Positions 1-7,479 of a stretch of DNA of 20,757 nt are shown here, one piece after another. A program made the position numbers and the translations under genes. The stretch is taken from assembly GCA_964396225.1 (NCBI GenBank), contig CAYNEL010000013.1, forward strand, positions 1-20,757. Reading direction: 5' to 3'. The first letter of the stretch is position 1. Each line of letters starts with the position of its first letter. The notes under the pieces are model-generated. The model did not search any database and was not told where the DNA came from. It saw only the letters and a program-made list of their open reading frames with translations. The DNA comes from CAYNEL01 sp964396225. Lineage in GTDB: Bacteria > Patescibacteriota > Minisyncoccia > Moranbacterales > UBA1568.

Positions 1-166
1 CGCCGATCTGCGGCGCGGCCAGGCCGATACCGTCCGCCGCGTGCATGCTTTCGAACATCACGGGGATGAGCGCCTGGATGTCCTGGGCGAGCGGGTCCTT
101 GACTTTCTTGGCCTTGGCCCGCAGCACGGCGGACTCGGGACCGGTGACGATGGGGAGGATGGACAT
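1..166 (-). CDS. def: Peptide deformylase, N-terminal part (gene continues past the left edge)
   Basis: Peptide deformylase is a metalloenzyme that removes the formyl group from the N-terminal Met of new proteins. Only the first 55 codons lie in the window. The product begins MSILPIVTGP and reaches GIGLAAPQIG at residues 46-55, which is deformylase motif I (GxGLAAPQ) and contains the conserved Gln of the active site. The later EGCLS and HExDH metal motifs lie outside. The ATG is 38 nt after the priA stop in the same direction, and priA-def is a common bacterial gene pair, so the two are probably cotranscribed. No Shine-Dalgarno is visible: the start follows TTTTCCCT. The identification is firm even though the gene is partial. 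Confidence 0.93.
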   Translation of the reverse strand, partial: MSILPIVTGPESAVLRAKAKKVKDPLAQDIQALIPVMFESMHAADGIGLAAPQIG

Positions 167-204
167 AGGGAAAATCGAACAGGGGGCTTCGGTCCGTAAA
201 AATA

Positions 205-2208
205 TCACGGAAAGACGGTCGGGTCAACGTCGAACGCCCAGACGACCGGCCCCGATGCAAGACGCCGGAGCACAGCTAGGACGGTAACGGGCAACGGCTC
301 TCCGGCAGGCCACCGGAGGAGGAGATGCCGGACGGCGCGGCCCCTCGGGGCCGCCGGGCGGGAGAGGGTCTCGACGCGTGTCCCAGGTGTTTCGGAAACG
401 GCCCGTTGCAACACGTCGAGAAGCCGCGCGGTCTCCCGTTCGAGGACGGAGACCTCCCGGGCTGTGCCGCGGATGAGCAGCAACCTCACGAACGGCGGGA
501 AACCGAAGGCCTCGCGGTCCGGGAGCAGCTCACGGAAGGCCGCCTCGGCGTCTCCGGTCAAAGCCCGAAAGAGCGGATTCTCGGGATGGAAGGTCTGGAT
601 AACCGCCTGGCCCTCCGAATCGGCCACTCGCCCGATGACGCTGCCCAGCTTGTGCAAGAGCTTTTCTTCGGCCCGGAAGTCGCCGGGCGCAAGAAGGTGG
701 TCGGCGTCTATCGCCCCAACCAGGGAAACCCCGGGAGCATGGAATCCCTTGATGGCCGCCTGGGTGCCGATGAGAACGTCGATCCGGCCGGCCCGGAAGG
801 CCGAGAGGAGACGGGCGTGTTCCCGGGGTTGAGCGAGGACGGAACGGTCGATCCGGCCGAGACGGGCGTGGGGGAAGCGCCGCCTCACTTCGCGCGCCAC
901 GCGTTCAGTCCCGAAGCCGACGTGCCGGAACGCGTGTCCACGGCAGACCGGGCAACGGAGAAAGGGACCGGAACGGTAGGGACAATGGAGGCAGACGAAC
1001 TGACCGGTTTCCGAAAGGACCAAGGCGCGTCCGCAATCGGGACAGCGCAGCGGCGTCCGGCACTGTTCGCACACCGAGAACCGGCTCATGCCGGCGTGGT
1101 TGATGAAGAGCAGCGCCTGCCGTCCGCGGGAGAGAGTATGTTCGAGCGCCTCGGCCAGGGGCCGGGAGAGGGGTGAAAAGTTCTGACGGTAGCGTTCCTC
1201 GCGGAGGTTGGCCAGGACGACGGCTGGGGCGGCGCGGCCAGGGAGACGCGGGAGCCGGCAATGGTTCAAGCGGCCGGTTTCGGCCTGCCGCCAGGTCTCA
1301 AGCCGGGGCAGGACAGCGGCCGACACCTCCCTCGCCCCGGTCTGCCGCGCCAACACGGATGCCGCCTCCCGCGCATCGTAACGCGGGGCCATGTCCCACT
1401 GCTTGTAACTCTCGTCCTGCTCCTCGTCCACGGCCACCAACCGGAGATCGGTGAAAGGGGCGAAGACCGCCTGACGTGTCCCCACCACGATGGCCGCCTC
1501 ACCGTTCCGGATGCGTTCCCACGCCGCACGATAGGCGCCGCGGGTGAGACGACTATGGACAAGCGCCGTACGGCCGGGGGCGTAGCGTGCGGCGCGGCGG
1601 AAGACCTCCTCGGCGAGACCTACCTCAGGCAAGAGGATGAGCGCCTGGCCAGCGCGGCGCGTCAGAGATCGGGCCACCGAGAGGAGAAGTTCCGTCTTAC
1701 CGGAACCGGAGGGCCCGGTCACCAGCGTCGGCCGCTTGAGGGCCGCAGGCGTTTTGATGAATCGGGCCGCCGCTTTCTGGGCAGTGCTCCAGCGTACGGG
1801 CGCCGACGAAGGGCTATCCACTTCCGTGTCTGCGCCGCGGTTGCGGACAGCACGTCGGGCGGGCGGCGGAGGGATGCTATGGACGAGGACGCGTCCGAGC
1901 GGGGTGAGGCAGGTGTCGGCGATATGGCGGGTGAGGGCGAGCTGGCCCGGGGTGAGGAGGGCAGCCTCGAGGACGGCCGAGATCGGGCGGTACCGATAGG
2001 GGACCCGCGAAGCCGCGGTTCGAGGACGGACGGCCAGCACGATACCACGGACCGTCCGCCGCCCGATAGGCACGGCCACAAGGGAACCGACCTCAAGATC
2101 CGCGGGACCGAGATAGGTAAAAAATGGCGCCCGGGAAAGAGGGAGGGGGGTGAGCGGCGCCACATCTGCCAGACAGTCTTGGTCACGGGGAAGGGGAGAG
2201 CGGGGCAT
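205..2208 (-). CDS. priA: Primosomal protein N' (PriA-like), with degenerate helicase motifs
   Basis: PriA reloads the replisome at stalled forks. The 667-residue product has the N-terminal 3'-end-binding domain (about 10-110), Walker A GPSGSGKT (165-172), a DEEQ box (261-264; usual form DEEH), paired cysteines at 380/383, 389/392, 406/409 and 419/422 that form the PriA zinc region, then GFGTERV, IGTQAAIKG and the PPF C-terminal domain. Several helicase motifs are altered. The usual GSATPS reads AAVLPR, the usual NRRG reads NHAG, and the GRAGR-type motif VI reads GRVAD. An in-frame ATG 48 nt upstream (2256) would add 16 unrelated residues, but a TATAAT lies between the two ATGs, so 2208 is preferred. 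def follows directly. Family identity is sure; helicase activity is doubtful. Confidence 0.92.
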   Translation of the reverse strand: MPRSPLPRDQDCLADVAPLTPLPLSRAPFFTYLGPADLEVGSLVAVPIGRRTVRGIVLAVRPRTAASRVPYRYRPISAVLEAALLTPGQLALTRHIADTCLTPLGRVLVHSIPPPPARRAVRNRGADTEVDSPSSAPVRWSTAQKAAARFIKTPAALKRPTLVTGPSGSGKTELLLSVARSLTRRAGQALILLPEVGLAEEVFRRAARYAPGRTALVHSRLTRGAYRAAWERIRNGEAAIVVGTRQAVFAPFTDLRLVAVDEEQDESYKQWDMAPRYDAREAASVLARQTGAREVSAAVLPRLETWRQAETGRLNHCRLPRLPGRAAPAVVLANLREERYRQNFSPLSRPLAEALEHTLSRGRQALLFINHAGMSRFSVCEQCRTPLRCPDCGRALVLSETGQFVCLHCPYRSGPFLRCPVCRGHAFRHVGFGTERVAREVRRRFPHARLGRIDRSVLAQPREHARLLSAFRAGRIDVLIGTQAAIKGFHAPGVSLVGAIDADHLLAPGDFRAEEKLLHKLGSVIGRVADSEGQAVIQTFHPENPLFRALTGDAEAAFRELLPDREAFGFPPFVRLLLIRGTAREVSVLERETARLLDVLQRAVSETPGTRVETLSRPAAPRGRAVRHLLLRWPAGEPLPVTVLAVLRRLASGPVVWAFDVDPTVFP

Positions 2209-2214
2209 CTTTTG

Positions 2215-2220
2215 ATTATA
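2215..2220 (-). promoter_or_regulatory. -10 element (TATAAT) of a leaderless priA transcript
   Basis: A perfect TATAAT preceded by GGGG ends 6 nt before the priA ATG at 2208. Transcription starting about 7 nt downstream would begin at or next to the A of the ATG, so the mRNA would be essentially leaderless. No good -35 hexamer is visible (GCTTCA at 17 nt spacing). Confidence 0.65.
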
Positions 2221-2247
2221 CCCCGACGCTTTCCGGGTGAAGCCGGC

Positions 2248-2276
2248 TTGATTCACACCCCAGGAACCGTTAGGCT
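2248..2276 (+). promoter_or_regulatory. Promoter of thpR (TTGATT-17-TAGGCT)
   Basis: TTGATT at 2248-2253 and TAGGCT at 2271-2276 are 17 nt apart. The -10 ends 8 nt before the ATG at 2285, so this transcript should also be leaderless. It diverges from the priA promoter within a 76-bp gap. Confidence 0.55.
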
Positions 2277-2284
2277 GGAATCAT

Positions 2285-2866
2285 ATGCGACGCCGCAAAC
2301 TCTTCATCGGGGTGCCACTCGAGCCTGGGGCGACCAAGCGCCTCGAAAAAGCGCTCCTCCCGTATCAGCCACTCCCGATGCGCTGGGCCAGGCCGGAGCA
2401 CTACCACCTCACCGTACTCTTCATCGGTTACACCGCAGACGAACAGGTAGGGGAGATCTGCACCATGGTCGAAGAGGCGGCCCGCGCCGTACCGCCTTTC
2501 GAACTGCTTTTCGACCGTGTCACGCTCGTCCCTGAACAACTGGCCACGGGCGGCGTCCCAGAGATGCTCTGGCTCACCGGAGAAGCTAGCCAGCCGCTCC
2601 TTCACCTCCGAGAGGACCTCGAGGAACGGCTCGGCGTCTTCGTCGCCGGCAAAAAAAGCTTCCGGCCTCATATCACCCTTGGCCGGGTGCGCCTCGAACG
2701 CTGGTCCTCGCTCCAGGAGCCACCGACGATCGCCTTTGCCTTCGACAGCCTCCTATCCGTGGATACCCTGACCGTCTTCGAAAGCCTGTCCGGGAACGAC
2801 GGTGTCCGCTACGAACCGCTCGGCAGTTATCCGCTGCTCGGCGAAGAGGACGCCCCGGCCGCCTGA
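2285..2866 (+). CDS. thpR: RNA 2',3'-cyclic phosphodiesterase / 2'-5' RNA ligase family protein
   Basis: Members of the 2H phosphoesterase superfamily open 2',3'-cyclic phosphates on RNA; the bacterial LigT/ThpR branch can also make 2'-5' RNA linkages. The 193-residue product shows both signature HxTx motifs, HLTV at 41-44 and HITL at 129-132, at the spacing normal for the family. The N-terminus (KLFIGVPLEP) matches the first strand of the fold, and no signal peptide is present, so the enzyme is cytoplasmic. It is transcribed away from priA, and wecG/tagA follows after 19 nt. The start at 2285 leaves no room for an SD behind the predicted promoter. The family call is confident; the physiological substrate cannot be read from the sequence. 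Confidence 0.9.
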   Translation: MRRRKLFIGVPLEPGATKRLEKALLPYQPLPMRWARPEHYHLTVLFIGYTADEQVGEICTMVEEAARAVPPFELLFDRVTLVPEQLATGGVPEMLWLTGEASQPLLHLREDLEERLGVFVAGKKSFRPHITLGRVRLERWSSLQEPPTIAFAFDSLLSVDTLTVFESLSGNDGVRYEPLGSYPLLGEEDAPAA

Positions 2867-2871
2867 TGAAA

Positions 2872-2877
2872 TATAGA
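2872..2877 (+). promoter_or_regulatory. Possible -10 element (TATAGA) before the TagA/WecG gene
   Basis: TATAGA ends 8 nt before the ATG at 2886, the same geometry as the thpR and priA promoters. There is no recognisable -35, and the gene could instead be read through from thpR. Confidence 0.35.
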
Positions 2878-2885
2878 CACCCCTT

Positions 2886-3647
2886 ATGGCACACGTCTTC
2901 GGCATCTCGTGCGACAACCTAGACGACGAAACCCTGGCGGCCCGCCTCTCGGGCATGCTGGGGGACCCGCACTTCCACAGCGTCGTCTCCCTCAATCCCG
3001 AAATCCTCGTCCTGGCCCGACGCCATCCCGGCCTCGCGGAAGCGCTCCGTGCCGCCAACCTGCGCCTGCCGGACGGAGCCGGCATCCAGCTCGTCTTCTC
3101 GCTCTCGGGCGAACCGTTCCTCGGCCGCCATGCCGGCGCCGACTGCCTCCTCTCGCTCCTGGCCGAAGCCGAGTACCGCGGCTTGTCGGTCTTCTGCGCC
3201 GTCCGCCACGGCGGCCTCTCGGACTGGGTGACGGTGGCAGCCGCCCTCTCGCACCGTTTCCCGAAACTCAAGGTCTCCGGGGACGACTTCATCGTCAGCC
3301 GGACCGGGGCCGCCGACCCGAGCCGGCCCGAAAGCCTGGCTGCCCTCGAGAAAAGCGACCTTGTCTTCTGCAATTTCGGGGCGCCTGCCCAGGAACTCTT
3401 CATCGAAAGCCTGCGCTCCCTCCCCGGCATCCGGACCCGTCTCGGGATGGGTGTGGGCGGCGCCTTCGAATTCCTCACTGGCCGCCTGCTCCGCGCCCCG
3501 CGCTTCCTCCAGCGCCTCGGACTCGAGTGGTTGTGGCGGCTTATCCTCCAGCCTTCCCGTCTGCCGCGGATGTGGCGCGCCGTGGTAGTCTTCCCCTGGC
3601 TCGTCTGGTGGGAAAAAAGAAAAGACCCATCGCAAGACAGGTCTTGA
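2886..3647 (+). CDS. WecG/TagA/CpsF family glycosyltransferase
   Basis: This family transfers N-acetylmannosamine-type sugars to lipid-linked precursors in teichoic acid, enterobacterial common antigen or capsule synthesis, on the inner face of the membrane. The 253-residue product carries the family core: NPEILVLARRHP near 37-48, the LPDGAGI segment at 61-67 whose Asp is the expected catalytic base, FCNFGAPAQE around 161-170, and GVGGAFEFLTG at 189-199. The C-terminus is rich in Trp and Arg (WLWRLILQPSRLPRMW), the usual membrane-docking tail. There is no signal peptide. The ATG follows ACCCCTT with no SD. The family is clear; donor and acceptor are not, since no other polysaccharide gene is nearby. 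Confidence 0.9.
   Translation: MAHVFGISCDNLDDETLAARLSGMLGDPHFHSVVSLNPEILVLARRHPGLAEALRAANLRLPDGAGIQLVFSLSGEPFLGRHAGADCLLSLLAEAEYRGLSVFCAVRHGGLSDWVTVAAALSHRFPKLKVSGDDFIVSRTGAADPSRPESLAALEKSDLVFCNFGAPAQELFIESLRSLPGIRTRLGMGVGGAFEFLTGRLLRAPRFLQRLGLEWLWRLILQPSRLPRMWRAVVVFPWLVWWEKRKDPSQDRS
3613..3645 (-). terminator. Intrinsic terminator of the 3684-4055 gene
   Basis: On the minus strand AAGACC (3645-3640) pairs with GGTCTT (3627-3622), followed by TTTTCTTTTTT. The structure lies inside the 3' end of the convergent TagA/WecG gene. Confidence 0.6.
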
Positions 3648-3683
3648 AGTGAACTCTCTGACAAACACTCTCCTTCCTCGCGA

Positions 3684-4055
3684 TCAGTCGCTGCATTCAA
3701 CGAAGATCCGGCGCGAGTTGTCCTTGAAGATGAACAACGTGCAGGAACCGGCGGAAAGGGACCGGCCCTGGCTCCGGGACGCCCGAGCCGTCGCCAGGGA
3801 GGCGACATACTCATTGAGACTGAGCGTCTGGTCGGGTCTCAGGAAGCCATCCGGTTGCTGCCAATCCGTGATTGCGGCGTCCGCCAGCTCCTCGGGCAAT
3901 CCTGCTTCCGCCCTCACTTCGACCGGATAACCGGATTGGGTGAGGTAGTATCCGACAGTCCGGAACTGCGGTTCCGCCGCCAGTCCGAGGGCCGGCAACA
4001 CGAGTAGGGCGCACACCCACATCAGTATCGACCGTGACATCTTGAAAGTACGCAT
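3684..4055 (-). CDS. Small secreted protein of unknown function
   Basis: The 123-residue product is not recognised. It begins MRTFKMSRSILMWVCALL and continues to a small-residue site (ALGLA before AEPQ), a typical Sec signal peptide with cleavage near residues 26-27. The mature part of about 97 residues is mixed polar, with two cysteines near the C-terminus (in GSCTLF and VECSD) that could form a disulfide. The ATG at 4055 was chosen over one 117 nt upstream because AAGGAGG stands at the right distance and the signal peptide starts here. A good promoter and a terminator make it a single-gene unit, convergent with the TagA/WecG gene. That it is secreted is well supported; its role is not. Confidence 0.75.
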   Translation of the reverse strand: MRTFKMSRSILMWVCALLVLPALGLAAEPQFRTVGYYLTQSGYPVEVRAEAGLPEELADAAITDWQQPDGFLRPDQTLSLNEYVASLATARASRSQGRSLSAGSCTLFIFKDNSRRIFVECSD

Positions 4056-4112
4056 GGCGTCCTCCTTTTCGAGGATGAAACAACAGCGGGATAAAAGGTA
4101 CGGCGTGGCCCC

Positions 4113-4141
4113 GTTATAGCGCCTTTTTCCAAGGAAAGCAA
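4113..4141 (-). promoter_or_regulatory. Promoter of the secreted-protein gene (TTGCTT-17-TATAAC)
   Basis: On the minus strand TTGCTT at 4141-4136 and TATAAC at 4118-4113 are 17 nt apart. This predicts a start near 4106 and a leader of about 50 nt ending in the AAGGAGG site of the 4055 ATG. Confidence 0.65.
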
Positions 4142-4167
4142 GGCTGGCGCGCCACAGAGAAACCCGA

Positions 4168-4173
4168 TACAAT
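4168..4173 (+). promoter_or_regulatory. -10 element (TACAAT) of gltX
   Basis: TACAAT overlaps the upstream in-frame ATG at 4172, which argues against that ATG as the gltX start and for the one at 4190, about 10 nt after the expected transcription start. No clear -35 is seen. Confidence 0.45.
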
Positions 4174-4189
4174 GGGGAATATCCGACTT

Positions 4190-5731
4190 ATGGCTGAAGA
4201 AAGGCAAAAAGTGAGGGTCCGTTTCGCCCCCTCTCCCACAGGCTACGTCCATCTGGGCTCCCTCCGCACCGCCCTCTACAATTTCCTCTATGCCAAAAAG
4301 CATGGCGGCGATTTTCTCCTGCGGATCGAGGACACGGACCAGAAACGCTTCGTCCCGGGAGCCCTTGAAAACCTCCTCTCCGTGCTCACCCGTTTCGGGA
4401 TGACACCAGACGAGGGGATGGCCCCAGCCAAAGAGGCACCCCCCAAAGCGACGCCTTCGGAACGTTATCCGGGCCTCGTCCACGTGGGCGGGCACGGCCC
4501 CTATGCCCAGTCCGAGCGCCTGGCCCTCTACCAGGAGAAGGCCGAGGGACTGGTGGCCGCCGGCCTAGCCTACTACTGTTTTTGCGACGAGACGCGCCTG
4601 ACGGAAGTGCGTGAGCGCCAACGGGCGGAGAAGACCGCTCCGCGCTACGACCGGCACTGCCTCAGGCTATCCAAACACGAGATCGAGGAGAAGCTCGCCG
4701 CGGGAATCCCAAAAGTCATCCGTCTCCGCATCCCGGACCACGAACGGATCATCTTGGACGACCTGGTACGCGGGCCGGTAGCTTTCGACACCGAGAACAT
4801 CGACGACCAAGTGCTGCTCAAGTCCGACGGGTTCCCGACCTATCATCTGGCGAGTGTGGTGGACGATCACCTGATGAAGATCACCCACGTGATGCGGAGC
4901 GAGGAGTGGCTCTCGAGCACGCCCAAACACCTCCTCCTCTACCGCGCCTTCCACTGGGTCCCTCCCCATTTCGCCCACTTCCCGCTCCTCCTCAATCCGG
5001 ACCGCTCCAAGCTTTCCAAACGCCAAGGCGACGTGGCCGTCGAGGATTACCTGAAACGCGGCTACCTCGAGGAAGCACTCATCAATTTCGTGGCCCTCCT
5101 CGGCTGGAACCCGGGAGAGGGGAGCGTCCAGGAAGTCTTCTCCTTGGACGACCTCACGGCCCGTTTCGACCTTGCCCATATCCACAAGGCCGGAGCGGTC
5201 TTCGACATTCAGAAACTCGACTGGCTAAACGCCCAGTACGTCAAACGCCTCGCCCCGGAAGACCTCTACGTGAGGAGCCGAACTTTCCTCGAAACCAAGA
5301 CGTTCTTCGCGGCGGCGCCCGCCGAACGCCGGACACCCGAATACATAAAAAAAGTCCTGGCCGTGGAACAGGAACGCCTCAGCCGCCTGGAACAGGTAGG
5401 TGAGGAACATCCGTATCTCTTCGAAGAACCGCGATATGAGGCGGCGCTCCTCCATTGGAAAGGCAATTCCTCCGAGGCGACCCGGGAAGCTCTGGGACGG
5501 GCACGCGATCTCTTCTCCGCCATACCGAGAGGGGAGTGGGAACGCGCGGCCCTGGCCGCCCAGCTCCTCGAGACCGCCGGGGAGAAACGGGGCGATTTCC
5601 TCTGGCCTCTCCGCGTCGCCCTTTCGGGAACCAAACAGTCCCCGCCGCCAGGGGATCTGGCTTGGGTCTTAGGACAAAGCGCTTCGCTGGAGCGTCTCGA
5701 ACAAGCCTTGAAAAAACTGAAAACGGCTTGA
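4190..5731 (+). CDS. gltX: Glutamyl-tRNA synthetase
   Basis: This class I synthetase charges tRNA-Glu with glutamate in the cytoplasm. The 513-residue product has RFAPSPTGYVHLGSLRTALY at 11-30, with HLGS in the HIGH position, the LLRIEDTD segment at 43-50, and KLSKR at 274-278 in the KMSKS position followed by QGD, all typical of bacterial GluRS. The anticodon-binding helical domain fills the last 170 residues. Between about 70 and 100, where most GluRS read directly from the DEG region to GPYxQSER, there are roughly 20 extra residues rich in Pro, Ala and Lys. The start at 4190 is preferred because the ATG at 4172 lies inside a -10 element. The gene ends in a clear terminator and stands alone. 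Confidence 0.96.
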   Translation: MAEERQKVRVRFAPSPTGYVHLGSLRTALYNFLYAKKHGGDFLLRIEDTDQKRFVPGALENLLSVLTRFGMTPDEGMAPAKEAPPKATPSERYPGLVHVGGHGPYAQSERLALYQEKAEGLVAAGLAYYCFCDETRLTEVRERQRAEKTAPRYDRHCLRLSKHEIEEKLAAGIPKVIRLRIPDHERIILDDLVRGPVAFDTENIDDQVLLKSDGFPTYHLASVVDDHLMKITHVMRSEEWLSSTPKHLLLYRAFHWVPPHFAHFPLLLNPDRSKLSKRQGDVAVEDYLKRGYLEEALINFVALLGWNPGEGSVQEVFSLDDLTARFDLAHIHKAGAVFDIQKLDWLNAQYVKRLAPEDLYVRSRTFLETKTFFAAAPAERRTPEYIKKVLAVEQERLSRLEQVGEEHPYLFEEPRYEAALLHWKGNSSEATREALGRARDLFSAIPRGEWERAALAAQLLETAGEKRGDFLWPLRVALSGTKQSPPPGDLAWVLGQSASLERLEQALKKLKTA

Positions 5732-5742
5732 ATAAGCCAGAA

Positions 5743-5766
5743 AGCGGCTATCATCAGCCGCTTTTT
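5743..5766 (+). terminator. Intrinsic terminator of gltX
   Basis: AGCGGCT (5743-5749) pairs perfectly with AGCCGCT (5756-5762) around a 6-nt loop, followed by a run of T. It lies 11 nt after the gltX stop. Confidence 0.85.
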
Positions 5767-5769
5767 CCG

Positions 5770-5778
5770 TGGTATAAT
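5770..5778 (+). promoter_or_regulatory. Extended -10 promoter of the M23 peptidase gene
   Basis: TGGTATAAT is a full extended -10 (TGnTATAAT) directly after the gltX terminator. Transcription should start near 5785, giving a leader of about 30 nt. There is no -35 hexamer, as expected for this promoter class. Confidence 0.7.
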
Positions 5779-5816
5779 GGAAACTGGTTTTTTCTGTCTT
5801 TTGCGAAAAGAAAAAC

Positions 5817-7061
5817 ATGCCCTCGCCTTCCCGCCACCCTTTCCTCCGTACCCCGATCATCCCTGCTTTAGGCCTGTTTGGGGCTCTTTTCGCTTGCTGG
5901 ACGCTCCTCGGGCCGCTGCCAGTGGCTGGAGCCGAAAGCGACGAGGAAAAGCTCAAGAAGATCAATGAGAAGATCGACGCCTACAACGAGCTCATCGAAC
6001 TCAAACAGAAACAGCAGAACACGCTCAACGTCCAGATCCAAAGCCTGGATTCGCAGGCGACAAAGCTCGAACAGGAGATCAAGAGCAACCAGGGTGAGAT
6101 CCTCTCCCTGGACACACAGATCCGGACGCTCACTGAAAAAATCGCCGAGAAGGAACGTGTCATCGTCACCCAACGCGCCCTCCTGGTCGAACTCATACGC
6201 GCCTACCAGGAAAGCCAGGGGAACGTCGAGTTCGCGCCCATCCTCGGGGCAGCCGACGCCCGGGCCGCCTGGAGAGGGGCTGATTGGACCATCGATACCG
6301 GCGGCAAGCTGGCTGAGCTCCTTGAGACCATCCAGGAGCTCCGGGACAGCCTGACCGCGGAAAAAGCGGCCCTCGACGACAAGCGCGTCCGGGCCGACTC
6401 GCTCCGCCTCCAACTCGAACAGCGGGACGCCTATCTCGATGCCACCAAACAGAGCAAGCAGAACCTCGTGACACAGGCCAAGCGCGAAGAACAGAAATAC
6501 AGCAACATCGTGGACGATCTCGAAAAGGAACGTGAGGAGATCGAGCGGGAAATCGAGGGCTTGGAATCCGGCAAAATCAGCAAACTCGACCTGAAGGACG
6601 TCCCCAAGTTCAAGCGCGGACTGCTCGGCTGGCCGTTCAAGAAGATCACCATCACCCAGGGCTACGGCAAGACCAGATTCACGCGCTGGTACACCTTCCA
6701 TAACGGCGTAGACTTCGCCGCGCCCACCGGCACGAGCGTGCTCGCAGCCGCCGACGGCAAGATCGTGGCCATCGGCAACAACGGCAAATACGCCTACGGC
6801 CGCTACGTCGCCATCGACCACGGCAACGGTCTGGTGACCATGTACGGCCACCTCTCCTCGGTTACCGCCAGGCTCGGCAGCAAGGTGAAGAAGGGCGACA
6901 CCATCGCTCGTTCCGGCAACACCGGCTATTCCACCGGACCACACCTCCACTTCACCGTCTTCGCCACCAAGTCCTTCGAGGTGGTCAAATCCAAATCCAT
7001 CGCGAGCGTCAAGGACATTCCGGTCGGCGCTACGCTCGACCCCCGCAAGTACCTGCCCTGA
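5817..7061 (+). CDS. Secreted coiled-coil M23 peptidoglycan endopeptidase (EnvC/LytM-like)
   Basis: The 414-residue product is an exported murein hydrolase. An N-terminal hydrophobic segment (about 11-38, ending VAGAES) is a signal peptide or anchor. Residues 41-250 are two long charged coiled coils with a short break near 135-165, as in EnvC- and CwlO-type proteins that FtsEX controls. The C-terminal LytM/M23 domain is complete: H295 and D299 in HNGVDF, H345 in MYGHL, and H376 and H378 in GPHLHF supply the zinc and catalytic residues, so it should be active. Its own promoter and terminator flank it. ftsEX lies about 5.5 kb away on the other strand, so a link to FtsEX is inferred from domain layout only. 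The upstream AAAAG is at best a weak SD. Confidence 0.92.
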   Translation: MPSPSRHPFLRTPIIPALGLFGALFACWTLLGPLPVAGAESDEEKLKKINEKIDAYNELIELKQKQQNTLNVQIQSLDSQATKLEQEIKSNQGEILSLDTQIRTLTEKIAEKERVIVTQRALLVELIRAYQESQGNVEFAPILGAADARAAWRGADWTIDTGGKLAELLETIQELRDSLTAEKAALDDKRVRADSLRLQLEQRDAYLDATKQSKQNLVTQAKREEQKYSNIVDDLEKEREEIEREIEGLESGKISKLDLKDVPKFKRGLLGWPFKKITITQGYGKTRFTRWYTFHNGVDFAAPTGTSVLAAADGKIVAIGNNGKYAYGRYVAIDHGNGLVTMYGHLSSVTARLGSKVKKGDTIARSGNTGYSTGPHLHFTVFATKSFEVVKSKSIASVKDIPVGATLDPRKYLP

Positions 7062-7096
7062 TCGATAGGCGGGTCATCGAGGAGATGATGGCCACC

Positions 7097-7126
7097 CCGC
7101 TCCCGCGAGGCGGCTTTATTTTATTT
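7097..7126 (+). terminator. Intrinsic terminator of the M23 peptidase gene
   Basis: CCGCTC (7097-7102) pairs with GAGGCGG (7107-7113), with one bulge, followed by TTTATTTTATTTT. Confidence 0.65.
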
Positions 7127-7329
7127 TGGAAAATTCCTATTTGTGTCCATGGAACACAAGACCCGGACCAAACTCCCCTAGCGACCTTCTTTGAAAAAAG
7201 AGGGGAGTGGATGGGCACGCTGCCCGCTACCTTTATCTGAAAGATGTGAGCCGGTGCACTCTTGAGAAAAATATGGCTGTGTCCAAATGAGCATTCGATC
7301 GATTCTGAGAGGGAAGGAGGGGTTGAAAA
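7127..7329. other. Intergenic interval with a row of potential hairpins
   Basis: No recognised gene. Inverted repeats follow one another: TTGTGTCC/GGAACACAA (7141-7159), CTCCCCT/AGGGGAG (7173-7207), GGGCA/TGCCC (7213-7225) and ATCT/AGAT (7235-7245). The interval is richer in A+T than its neighbours and lies between the 3' ends of two convergent genes, each with its own terminator, so it is not an ordinary leader. I see no RNase P, tmRNA, SRP RNA or known riboswitch core here. Confidence 0.45.
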
Positions 7330-7434
7330 ATGTTTCCAAGGAGACAATCCCGGCCGCTGGTTTGTAAAAAACGGCTGGTTCCGGGGGAGGACGCCGCAGG
7401 ATTGAAAGAACGTTTCAGTCAGCCTGTTTCTTGA
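7330..7434 (+). CDS. Possible 34-residue small basic protein with a strong SD
   Basis: A 34-codon frame starts at an ATG placed 9 nt after AAGGAGG (7314-7320), among the best SD signals in the window, and ends at TGA 7432-7434. The product starts MFPRRQSRPLVCKKRLVPGE, is rich in Arg and Lys, and has one Cys. No domain is recognised and there is no signal peptide or membrane segment. It lies alone between two terminators with hairpins before it and an inverted repeat after it. No convincing promoter was found, so it could be chance; the ribosome site is the main support. Confidence 0.4.
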   Translation: MFPRRQSRPLVCKKRLVPGEDAAGLKERFSQPVS

Positions 7435-7466
7435 TGGTATATGTCGCAAAAGTTACATTATGCGAC
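7431..7466 (+). promoter_or_regulatory. Possible promoter (TTGATG-17-TACATT) overlapped by an inverted repeat
   Basis: TTGATG at 7431-7436 and TACATT at 7454-7459 are 17 nt apart. GTCGCA (7443-7448) and TGCGAC (7461-7466) form a perfect inverted repeat whose arms flank the -10. Any transcript would run antisense into the diguanylate cyclase gene. It may equally be an operator with no promoter. Confidence 0.3.
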
Positions 7467-7479
7467 TATATTGGGTAAG

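Noticed and set aside
2206..2256. 16-residue N-terminal extension of PriA
   Set aside because: The extra codons contain the TATAAT and match nothing in the family.
1261..2535. 424-codon open frame on the plus strand
   Set aside because: It lies antisense to priA and runs into thpR in another frame; the product is Arg/Gly-rich with no family features, as expected opposite a G+C-rich gene.
5868..6950. 360-codon open frame on the minus strand
   Set aside because: It is antisense to the M23 gene; its Leu/Val/Gly/Asp-rich product mirrors the coiled-coil codons of the real gene.
7030..7449. 139-codon open frame on the minus strand across the 7062-7533 interval
   Set aside because: It overlaps the M23 gene end and its terminator; there is no SD, no CCT-type start context and no recognisable composition.
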